Position numbers and translations under genes: made by a program | NCBI GenBank assembly: GCA_002411175.1 | Contig: DHRN01000073.1 | Coordinates: 43,611-66,180, forward strand | Source: Anaerolineaceae bacterium UBA5311 | GTDB taxonomy: Bacteria; Chloroflexota; Anaerolineae; Anaerolineales; Anaerolineaceae | Reading direction: 5' to 3' | DNA: 22,570 nt | Part shown: positions 15,810 through 22,570 of the stretch, in pieces | Numbering within the stretch: position 1 is the stretch's first letter | Layout: each line of letters begins with the position of its first letter | The notes under the pieces: generated by a model | What the model saw: the letters and a program-made list of their open reading frames with translations, nothing else | Database searches by the model: none | What the model was told of the DNA's origin: nothing

Positions 15810-16501
15810 TGCCTGATCCATTAGTATCAGTAGTAATCGCCACGCATAACCGCCAGGATTTGCTGCCCGAAGCTGTAAAATCGATCCAGCATCAGACCTG
15901 TACGGATTTTGAGATCATCATCGTGGATGATGCCTCCCAGGATAATACCCCTGCTGTAATCGCCCGGTTGGCTGAGAGCGACCCGCGGATTCGCGCTTTG
16001 AGGAGCGAGAAAAATGTCGGACCCAGCAAAGCGAGAAATATGGGCGTTGCGATCTCGATTGGTCAATATATTGCGATCATGGACGACGATGACCTGGCAG
16101 AGCCTCAAAGATTGGCGATTCAAATTGCTACGATGGAAGAAAATCCCGGGCTTGAATTTGTTTTTTCAAGTGTCGCATGGGTGAATGAAGCAATGGAGCA
16201 AACCGGGGTCTTCCCAGGAATCGTTGAAAGCGGGGAATTCCCTTCGGATTCAACAGAGGTTTTTAAGTTGCTATACCTGGAGAGCAACAAAATTCCAAAC
16301 CAGACAATTACTACAAAAAGGTCCCTTTGGAAGAGGTTTAGTTATCCGGAGCAAATAAGGATTGGAGAGGACTGGTTTCTTTTTATGCAGTTAGCTGCCA
16401 AAGGAGTAAGAATGAAAGCCATATCCACTCCACTGCTGCGGGTTCGACGTGGAGAAAACAGAAAAGGTTTGATGAACTCAGACCTAAGTACAATCTTTTA
16501 A
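15809..16501 (+). CDS. Family 2 glycosyltransferase, N-terminal part ending at an in-frame TAA
   Basis: 230 aa from GTG 15809, which shares its first base with the upstream stop (TAGTG). Earlier in-frame codons lie inside the exostosin-like gene and are not needed. Motifs: VSVVIATHNRQDLLPEAV, IIIVDDASQD, NVGPSKARN and MDDDD (91-95), then RIGEDWFLFMQLA as the catalytic-base region. The GT-A core is therefore complete. The frame continues after the TAA at 16499 without interruption for a further 84 codons (see 16502-16756), so this is probably a ~315-residue enzyme broken by one nonsense codon after DLSTIF. The truncated product keeps every recognised catalytic motif and could remain active. 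Confidence 0.8.
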   Translation: MPDPLVSVVIATHNRQDLLPEAVKSIQHQTCTDFEIIIVDDASQDNTPAVIARLAESDPRIRALRSEKNVGPSKARNMGVAISIGQYIAIMDDDDLAEPQRLAIQIATMEENPGLEFVFSSVAWVNEAMEQTGVFPGIVESGEFPSDSTEVFKLLYLESNKIPNQTITTKRSLWKRFSYPEQIRIGEDWFLFMQLAAKGVRMKAISTPLLRVRRGENRKGLMNSDLSTIF

Positions 16502-16756
16502 TCGCAGCGTGAAGTGTTGAGGATGATACGTTTATGGCTGTCAGAGGAAGGAATTCACGAGTTTGATTATTTGTACAAACCAGCGTTGGCTAACCAGATC
16601 CTGAGGGAAAGCCGTCATTTCGTCGGCATAAAAGGGTTGATGATGATTGCACGGTCTTTTTTGTTATGGTCCCGCAACCCGAAAGTGAAAGAACAGCTGC
16701 GGTGGTATTTTGAAAAACTGAAGAATAAAATCTCCATTCAGAGGAAAGGTAAATAA
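16502..16756 (+). pseudogene. In-frame 3' continuation of the interrupted GT2 gene
   Basis: Reading on from the TAA at 16499-16501 in the same frame gives SQREVLRMIRLWLSEEG and onward to a TAA at 16754-16756. It is helical and basic (RHFVGIKGLMMIARSFLLW; VKEQLRWYFEKLKNK), like the membrane-associating C-terminal tails of GT2 enzymes. A separate start is possible at GTG 16514 or ATG 16523, giving about 80 or 77 aa, but neither has a well-spaced ribosome site. Preferred reading: the tail of the upstream gene, separated by a point mutation or a sequencing error. Confidence 0.7.
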
Positions 16757-16760
16757 GGTT

Positions 16761-18578
16761 TTGGGCTTTACTGGCTTAATCTCTTTTCAAAACAAGCTGA
16801 ACCCACTTGAGCACGAGCCCACTCTGCGTTCGATGGACGAATATGGTGGTTTGGAGCCTGATATTTGGTTTGAATCCACTGGGCGGATAGGCGTTTCTGG
16901 AAGTCAGATTGTCAAATCTGCTGGCGGGCGCTCGGTGTTGCTGATGGAAGGCAGGCTTTTTAACGCTGCTGGAATTATTGATGAACTCGAGGGCGATGGT
17001 TGTGTATCGCAAAACCAGGCAGACAATGAAGTATTAATTAATGCTTTGGATCGCTGGGGGTTGGAGCGCACGCTGGAGAAGCTGAACGGTTTTTTTGCCT
17101 TCGCCTGGTATGACCGTAAGGAGCGTTCGCTCACGCTCGCTCGTGATCACGCAGGCTGTAAACCTTTATATTATGCTCCCGACCCTTCAGGGCGGGGGTT
17201 GAGTTTTTCAACGCGTTTTGACAGTCTGCTGCGCGGTCCGTGGCAACTGCCGATGGAAATTAACCAGCAAGCCCTGCTGCACTATCTGCGGCTCAGCCAC
17301 TTTCATGCCCCAAATACCCTGATTAAAGACACCTGGCAGCTGCAGGCAGGCAGTTATGTTCGGGTGGATGCTGACAACAGACTAGATTTGAGGCACTGGC
17401 ACCAGGTTCCCCGCCAGGTTGAAAACGAGTTTTTGACGGATGACGAAGCTATGGAGAGGCTTGGGCTGGCGCTGGAAGCAAGCGTTGGACGACAGAGCAA
17501 GGCTAATGAGCCTTTGGGGGTTTTCTTGTCCGGGGGGATTGATTCACCTCTTATCTCCGCGATCGCATCCCGCCAAGCCGGAGGAAACCTGAAAGCCTTC
17601 AGCATCAGTGTGCCGGGCTGGAGACAGGATGAAAGTGAAGACGCGCGCCAATACGCACGGCAATTGGGACTCGATCATCACGTGATCGAGATTTCTGGAG
17701 CAGATGCGGCAGGCGTTATTGACGAGGTTATCCGTGCGCAGTATGAACCCTTTGGGGATTTCTCGATTATCCCAGGCATAATACTTTTCCGCCATGCCCA
17801 GGCAGAAATCGGTGTGGCACTGGGTGGGGATGGAGGCGACGAGCTATTTTTCGGATACGAGCGACCGTTCTCTCTCATGCGCAACGGAGCAGACTTTAGG
17901 TTTCCGCGCTTTGTCCGGGCGGGCTTATTCGGACTGGGCAAATTTGGCATTATTCAGCGTAAATCAGAAGTGATCCTGAGCCGCACACCTGGAGAATATT
18001 ATTACGGCGTCAACTCGCGCATGAACCAGGCATGGCTGAAAAAAATGGCACCAGAGCTTTCCAGGCTGGAGTGCACCCCTCAGCTTTATCATTTTGGGCA
18101 TTACGATAACGAGCTGGATTTGGCAAACTATTCACGCTATGTGGAATATTATGGGCAGCTTCAGCGAGGTCTGAAGAAGGTCGAAATGGCGGCGTCTTCG
18201 CAGTCACTGGACGTGCGCGCACCGCTGCTTGACAGGCAAGTGGTTGAACTGAGCCTGCGGATGGACCCGATGGAGACGATGAGGAGTGGACAACGGAAAC
18301 AAGCGCTGCGCAGGCTGCTGGAAAGATATGTGCCTGCGGAAATCATCCCCACAAGCAAAAGAGGCTTTGGTATTCCGTTGGGTGAGTGGATGCGAGGTCC
18401 GTTGAGGGGGCGGGTCGAGGAGACATTGTTGGAAGGTGAGCTATTCCCTGCTGGTGTTTTTGTTAAAGACGAGGTGAACAACTACTGGAAGGAACACCTA
18501 AGCGGTAAGGCAGACCATAAATGGGGGCTATGGAATCTGCTCAGCCTGCAGTGGTGGGCAAGGTCGCGACTGGGATGA
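16761..18578 (+). CDS. Two-domain asparagine-synthetase-like protein with inactivated glutaminase domain
   Basis: 605 aa from TTG 16761, 4 nt after the previous stop. The N-terminal glutaminase-like fold (about 1-160) ends in LNGFFAFAWYD and LARDHAGCKPLYY, as in AsnB. The protein begins MGFTGLIS where AsnB begins MCGxxGL, so the start codon occupies the place of the catalytic Cys2. The usual RGPD, RLSI and NGEIYN motifs read as GLEPD, GSQI and MEGRLFN, so the glutamine pocket is also gone. The synthetase domain looks intact: SGGIDS (257-262), GDGGDELFFGY (356-366), DVRAPLLD and KRGFGIPLGEWMRGP. This combination, a dead glutaminase with a live PP-loop domain, is known in beta-lactam-synthetase-type AsnB relatives. 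Predicted role: amide or amine ligation on a glycan precursor. Paralogous to the 13481 gene. Confidence 0.87.
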   Translation: MGFTGLISFQNKLNPLEHEPTLRSMDEYGGLEPDIWFESTGRIGVSGSQIVKSAGGRSVLLMEGRLFNAAGIIDELEGDGCVSQNQADNEVLINALDRWGLERTLEKLNGFFAFAWYDRKERSLTLARDHAGCKPLYYAPDPSGRGLSFSTRFDSLLRGPWQLPMEINQQALLHYLRLSHFHAPNTLIKDTWQLQAGSYVRVDADNRLDLRHWHQVPRQVENEFLTDDEAMERLGLALEASVGRQSKANEPLGVFLSGGIDSPLISAIASRQAGGNLKAFSISVPGWRQDESEDARQYARQLGLDHHVIEISGADAAGVIDEVIRAQYEPFGDFSIIPGIILFRHAQAEIGVALGGDGGDELFFGYERPFSLMRNGADFRFPRFVRAGLFGLGKFGIIQRKSEVILSRTPGEYYYGVNSRMNQAWLKKMAPELSRLECTPQLYHFGHYDNELDLANYSRYVEYYGQLQRGLKKVEMAASSQSLDVRAPLLDRQVVELSLRMDPMETMRSGQRKQALRRLLERYVPAEIIPTSKRGFGIPLGEWMRGPLRGRVEETLLEGELFPAGVFVKDEVNNYWKEHLSGKADHKWGLWNLLSLQWWARSRLG

Positions 18579-18582
18579 TGGG

Positions 18583-19722
18583 ATGAGCGAGCCGATCAGG
18601 ATTTTATATACCATACCAAATTTCATCACCGCAGGCTCAGGCGGGGCGATGCTGAATATAATCAAGCGTCTGGATAGGGATCGTTTTGAGCCGGCTGTGG
18701 CGGTTTTGAAGCTTGGTGGAAAGCTGGATTATGAAGTGCGCAGAATGGGTCTGGAGCTGATCGAAACCCCGTTCACGATTCCACCCAAGCCATACGGGAG
18801 CTTGTTTTTTCGTTCCAGGCAAGCTGCTGAGGTGTTCAAACCCTACAAATTTGACTTGTGGCATTCTTTCCACTACGGAGAGGATTACACTGAGCCGCTA
18901 ATCGCGCATTTTGCAGGCGCAAGGGGTTGGGTCTATACCAAAAAAAATATGAACTGGCACAGCAGAGCCTGGTTATTACGTTCCATGCTGGCTAAGAGGA
19001 TTGCAGCCCAAAATTCAGATATGATCAAGGATTTCTTTGACACACCGATGTTGAAGGGCAAAGCCCGCTTAATTCCGCGGGGGGTGGATCTCGATAAGTT
19101 TCAACCATCAAATGAGACGGATGCAAGCCTCCATAGTAGGTTTGGGATTGCGGATGAAATTGTCTTAATCGGCTGCGTGGCGCACCTGGTGCCGGTGAAG
19201 GGACATCCGACACTGATCGATGCAGTTTCCAGGCTGGAAGGTGTGCATTTATTCCTGGCAGGAAGACCGATGGATGCGGAGTACACAGGCAAGCTGCATG
19301 AACAAGCCATGGCACTGCAAGTGAGCGAACGGGTGCATTTTTTGGATGGCGTTGAAGACGTACCGGCGTTTCTTGCACAGTTGGATATTGTCGCCATGCC
19401 TACAACTCGCCAGGGCGAAGGATGCCCGGTGGCGCTGTTGGAGGCGATGGCATGCGGGAAAGCCTGTGTGGCGACCGACGTGCCCGGTTCAAGAGACATC
19501 ATCGAAGATGGGGTTTCAGGGCTGTTGGTTGAACCTGAAAACGCGATTGATCTGGCGTCAGCAATTCAGAGGTTGATCAACGACCGACAATTTCGTGAGC
19601 GGATGGGCAAAGCTGCCCGAATACGGATCGAGGAGCATTTTTCAATTGAAAAGGAAGTGGCTGCTCACGAAAAGTTATATGAAGAGATCCTGGCACGAAA
19701 AGGCAAAAATCATGATTGGTGA
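18583..19722 (+). CDS. Family 4 glycosyltransferase
   Basis: 379 aa. ATG 18583 lies 4 nt after the AsnB-like stop. GT-B fold: an N-terminal glycine-rich loop (ITAGSGGAML, near 15-24), IPRGVDLDKF in the hinge region, GCVAHLVPVKGH at the start of the donor domain, and the EX7E motif EGCPVALLE at 279-287 followed by AMACGKACVATDVPG. These place it firmly in GT4. It is a cytoplasmic retaining transferase using a nucleotide sugar; the donor cannot be told. It overlaps the next AsnB-like gene by 11 nt, so the two are translationally coupled. Confidence 0.9.
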   Translation: MSEPIRILYTIPNFITAGSGGAMLNIIKRLDRDRFEPAVAVLKLGGKLDYEVRRMGLELIETPFTIPPKPYGSLFFRSRQAAEVFKPYKFDLWHSFHYGEDYTEPLIAHFAGARGWVYTKKNMNWHSRAWLLRSMLAKRIAAQNSDMIKDFFDTPMLKGKARLIPRGVDLDKFQPSNETDASLHSRFGIADEIVLIGCVAHLVPVKGHPTLIDAVSRLEGVHLFLAGRPMDAEYTGKLHEQAMALQVSERVHFLDGVEDVPAFLAQLDIVAMPTTRQGEGCPVALLEAMACGKACVATDVPGSRDIIEDGVSGLLVEPENAIDLASAIQRLINDRQFRERMGKAARIRIEEHFSIEKEVAAHEKLYEEILARKGKNHDW

Positions 19723-21442
19723 TGTGCTAATTACATTCGGCAAAGGATTTGAAGGTGCCCCGAGCCGAACCGGGCAGCCTTGGGCGTTGGCTGCCGCTAT
19801 AGGCGAAGCGCGTCTATACACCAATCAGTCTGACAAGCGGTGGTACGGATTCCCGCTGGTTGAATCGGAGAACGAGAAGTGGCATATCTGGCTTTTGGGG
19901 GAGCTTTATGAAGAGTTTCAACCACTGACTGCCGCGTTTGAGCAGCCAGAAGAACTAAACGGGCATTTTGTGATGGTCGGCTTCGAAAAAGAGAAACGGC
20001 ATGTGCACGTAATGACCAATCGATTGGGTACCGTGCACAGCTATTATTCGCAAAAAGGCTCGAAGGCTGCCATAGGAACCTTTTCCCCGGCGGTGGCATC
20101 TGCAGCGGGTTGTTCGGATTTAAACCTGCAGGCAATAGCAGAGTTTTTCAACTTCGGCTTTTTTATCGGCAACTCGACCTATTGGCAAGGTGTGGAAATT
20201 TTGCCCCCGGCGACCCACTCCATTTTAGATGAAGCTGGTGGGATCCTCTCCCAAAGGTCATATTGGACCTGGAATTATGCACCCAATACATCCAAGCCTT
20301 ATGATGAAACGATTGATCAGTTTCATCAGGTTTTCAGAGAAGTTCTGACCGGGCAGGTTAATCAAAAACGGATCGCGTTGCCGCTTTCGGGAGGGCTTGA
20401 CTCGCGCAGCACCCTGGCAGAATTGGGCGGTCCTGGTTTGGGTCGAGCTGTGAATTTGTTTCCATTCAGCTACGGATTTACCGAAGATTCGGCTGAAACC
20501 AGAATCGCCAGGCGGCTCGGAGAAAAGCGCGGTATACCGGTAAAAACCTGGACAATCCAACCGTATTTGTTCGATCAGATGGAACGTGTCTGCGCCAGTG
20601 TGGAAGGCTTTCAGGATATCACTCAATGTCGACAAGCGTATGTGGTGGACGAGCTGGCTGAGCAGGCAAGCCATGTTGTCGCGGCTCATTGGGGTGATGT
20701 CTGGCTGGATGATATGGGCTTTTTGGGGCAGGCAATGCCAACTGATGAGGAACTGGCTGAAGTAATTATAAAAAAGTATTCCAGGAGAGGCAGCGGGATT
20801 CTGCAGTCACTTTTCAGCCCCAGGTTGCCAGCTGATTGGAAGGAAGTGATGAAGGCGAAGGTGAAATTGACCCTGGCAGGACTGAAGGAAGTCGCTGAGT
20901 TTGATTTTAAGATCAAAGCCTGGAAAACCTCACAATGGTCCTGGCGCTGGACCTTGAGCTCGCTGAGGATGTATCAGGCTGGGTTGTTCCCACTGCTGCC
21001 TTTTTATGATAACCGCCTGGTGGACTTTTTTATGCAAGTTCCGGGAGATTTTGTGGCAGGGCGAAGATTACAGATTGATTATCTCAAACGTTTCGCGCCA
21101 GATCTGGCAAGGGTTAAGTGGCAGCCTTTTGATGTAAACCTTTACAAGTACAAGGGATTTAATTCCTGGTTGCTTCCCAAACGAGCTATTCAGAAATTAG
21201 GACGATCGCTCATCCCCCGCCCTGTAATTCAGCGAAATTGGGAGCTACAGTTTTTAAACGAAGAGGGTCAGGCTGGCTTGGAACGCTTTCTCCTGGAACC
21301 CGGGCTGAAGGTGCATAACCTTTTTCCTGCGGTTGATTTGCAGCAGATTCTGGGTGGTTTTTACCAAAATCCGACCGCCTACAATGGCTATGCTGTCTCA
21401 ATGTTGTTGACCCTTTCCGCCTGGCTGGAGCAATATGGCTGA
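19712..21442 (+). CDS. Divergent asparagine-synthetase-like protein, third copy, no Cys nucleophile
   Basis: 576 aa from ATG 19712; a longer frame runs back inside the GT4 gene and is rejected. Residue 2 is Ile, not Cys. A degenerate glutaminase-like fold is visible at about 80-190 (LNGHFVMVGF, TNRLGTVHSYYS, LPPATHSILDEAGG). The PP-loop is intact (SGGLDS, 226-231). The second ATP-site motif, GDGGDELFGGY in AsnB, is replaced by HWGDVWLDDMGF (326-337). The protein diverges strongly from the two other AsnB-like proteins here and belongs to a broader 'asparagine synthase-related' group. It is likely an ATP-dependent carboxylate-activating enzyme acting on a glycan or its donor; the reaction is unknown. 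It overlaps its neighbours on both sides (11 and 8 nt). Confidence 0.8.
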   Translation: MIGDVLITFGKGFEGAPSRTGQPWALAAAIGEARLYTNQSDKRWYGFPLVESENEKWHIWLLGELYEEFQPLTAAFEQPEELNGHFVMVGFEKEKRHVHVMTNRLGTVHSYYSQKGSKAAIGTFSPAVASAAGCSDLNLQAIAEFFNFGFFIGNSTYWQGVEILPPATHSILDEAGGILSQRSYWTWNYAPNTSKPYDETIDQFHQVFREVLTGQVNQKRIALPLSGGLDSRSTLAELGGPGLGRAVNLFPFSYGFTEDSAETRIARRLGEKRGIPVKTWTIQPYLFDQMERVCASVEGFQDITQCRQAYVVDELAEQASHVVAAHWGDVWLDDMGFLGQAMPTDEELAEVIIKKYSRRGSGILQSLFSPRLPADWKEVMKAKVKLTLAGLKEVAEFDFKIKAWKTSQWSWRWTLSSLRMYQAGLFPLLPFYDNRLVDFFMQVPGDFVAGRRLQIDYLKRFAPDLARVKWQPFDVNLYKYKGFNSWLLPKRAIQKLGRSLIPRPVIQRNWELQFLNEEGQAGLERFLLEPGLKVHNLFPAVDLQQILGGFYQNPTAYNGYAVSMLLTLSAWLEQYG

Positions 21443-22570
21443 GCAGAAACCATTGGAAGTGTTGGTTGTCGGTTATGGAAGCGGTGAGATTACTTTCATC
21501 GATCGACTGATCACAGGCTTAGCCCAAAAGGGTGTAGCCGTGACCATCGCTGCCTCTTCAACAAGAAACTTTCCTAATAACCGCTCGAAAACCTTAAAAT
21601 GGGCATGGATACCCACTAAAAACCAGCATATCTTCGGGCGTTTGGCAGCATTAGCCTGGCTTGTGATAACTCATCCAATTTGGAAAAGACCGGTTTGGTT
21701 TTCTGATCTGGTCGGGAAAGCCCTGGGATGGCGCGAAAAGGCTGATATCTATTTTCGTTACCTGCCTTACACCGGCGAAAAATGGAATCTGATTTACTTC
21801 CCCTGGAATTCTGCTGCCATTGACCATCTCGGTTTGTTTGACTCAGGGATGCCAATCGTGGTTTCATGTCGTGGGAGCCAGGTGAATATCCGCCCTCATT
21901 TGAGAGGACAGGAAGAGTTTACGAAGCTGCTCAGAACGACTTTAGAGCGCGCAAATGCCGTTCACTGTGTTTCCCAGACTATCCTGGAAGAAGGCGCGCT
22001 TTACGGGGTAGACCGCGACAAAGCGGTTGTAATCCATCCGGCTGTTGATAGCGATATTTTTATCCCATCAACACAAAAGCGCCCGAACGAAGTGCTTCGC
22101 CTGGTTACGACGGGGTCACTGATTTGGCGAAAAGGATATGAGTATCTGCTCATGGCTTTTTCACTTTTGAGGGAAGCTGGAGTTGATGCCGAATTGCATA
22201 TTCTCGGCGAGGGCTACGAACGCAGTCGCATTCTGTTTTCCTCCCAGAACCTCGGAGTACATGCAAGTGTTTTTCTGCATGGAAAGCTTACCCCAAACCA
22301 AGTGTGTGATCAGTTGCAGCGGTCTGATATTTTTGTTTTTGCCAGTCTGAGCGAGGGGCTGCCCAACGCGCTTCTTGAGGCGATGAGTTGTGGCTTGCCC
22401 GTTGTGACCAGCGATTGTGGTGGCGTACGGGAGGCGGTGACAGATGGGGTGGAAGGTTTTGTTGTGCCCACCCGCTCACCCGAACTGATGGCTAAAGCGC
22501 TTCAAAAACTCGCAAAAGACTCACAGTTACGGCAAAACATGGGAGCTTGTGGTCGGGAACGGATTTTGAA
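21435..22570 (+). CDS. Family 4 glycosyltransferase, 3' end cut by the window edge
   Basis: The ATG at 21435 overlaps the AsnB-like stop by 8 nt (ATGGCTGA). The frame stays open for 378 codons to the end of the window. MAEQKPLEVLVVGYGSGEITFIDRL opens the N-terminal GT-B half with its glycine loop. VSCRGSQVNI and AVHCVSQTILEEG follow, then IHPAVDSDIF in the hinge, VTTGSLIWRKGYEYLL at the start of the donor domain, and EGLPNALLE (EX7E, 307-315) with AMSCGLPVVTSDCGG. All GT4 motifs are present; probably only a short C-terminal helix is missing. Typical GT4 length is 370-410 aa. Confidence 0.88.
   Translation, partial: MAEQKPLEVLVVGYGSGEITFIDRLITGLAQKGVAVTIAASSTRNFPNNRSKTLKWAWIPTKNQHIFGRLAALAWLVITHPIWKRPVWFSDLVGKALGWREKADIYFRYLPYTGEKWNLIYFPWNSAAIDHLGLFDSGMPIVVSCRGSQVNIRPHLRGQEEFTKLLRTTLERANAVHCVSQTILEEGALYGVDRDKAVVIHPAVDSDIFIPSTQKRPNEVLRLVTTGSLIWRKGYEYLLMAFSLLREAGVDAELHILGEGYERSRILFSSQNLGVHASVFLHGKLTPNQVCDQLQRSDIFVFASLSEGLPNALLEAMSCGLPVVTSDCGGVREAVTDGVEGFVVPTRSPELMAKALQKLAKDSQLRQNMGACGRERIL

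Noticed and set aside
13481..21442. Lasso-peptide or beta-lactam biosynthesis locus, because of the AsnB-like enzymes without Cys2
   Set aside because: No precursor-peptide gene, RRE/leader-peptidase pair or carboxyethylarginine-synthase-like gene is seen. Everything around is glycosyltransferase or export machinery.
1..22570. Reverse-strand genes, tRNA, rRNA or CRISPR arrays
   Set aside because: All long reverse-strand open frames are shadows of well-supported plus-strand genes. No tRNA-like fold, rRNA motif or regularly spaced repeat was seen.

Overview
The window is 22.5 kb of densely packed, entirely plus-strand DNA. It reads as one long cell-surface polysaccharide operon, from its regulator at the left end through export and polymer-handling genes into a run of glycosyltransferases that leaves the window at the right edge. 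Gene content suggests a member of the Chloroflexota, probably Anaerolineae-like: tandem LCP proteins, a TagG/Wzm-type exporter, a TPR protein paired with an O-antigen-ligase-like protein, AsnB-like proteins among the glycosyltransferases, moderate GC, and several TTG/GTG starts. This assignment is inferred from family content and is only moderately secure.

Layout. Positions 1-264 are non-coding and carry a dispersed-repeat-like hairpin and a degenerate heptamer tandem repeat. Positions 265-810 encode a NusG paralogue of the kind that antiterminates long polysaccharide operons, and a strong RNA hairpin (857-887) follows it. Two LCP glycopolymer-attachment proteins (1003-3240), the ABC permease Wzm (3242-4120), a TPR protein (4140-4946) and an O-antigen-ligase/polymerase-like membrane protein (4946-6547) form a conserved-looking export and attachment block. 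Then comes a scar: the first 189 nt of wzt (6561-6749), cut off, followed by an AT-rich GT-C-type membrane glycosyltransferase (6877-8352), followed by a complete wzt (8407-9705). That wzt changes base composition between its ATPase half and its cargo-binding half. AT-richer glycosyltransferase genes continue to about 13.5 kb.

From 13.5 kb to the right edge the cluster alternates glycosyltransferases (GT47/exostosin-like, GT2, two GT4) with three asparagine-synthetase-like PP-loop proteins (13481-14752, 16761-18578, 19712-21442). The GT2 gene (15809-16756) is interrupted by one in-frame TAA. None of the three AsnB-like proteins has the Cys2 nucleophile needed to hydrolyse glutamine: the first lacks the whole glutaminase domain, and the other two carry degenerate glutaminase-like domains.

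Working model (inference): cytoplasmic glycosyltransferases build a lipid-linked glycan, the AsnB-like enzymes form amide bonds on it using a free amine or ammonia rather than glutamine, Wzm/Wzt export it with Wzt's C-terminal domain reading its chemistry, and the ligase-like and LCP proteins attach it to the envelope. The NusG paralogue would keep RNA polymerase going across the operon. No nucleotide-sugar biosynthesis gene and no initiating phosphoglycosyltransferase is visible here, so they must lie elsewhere.
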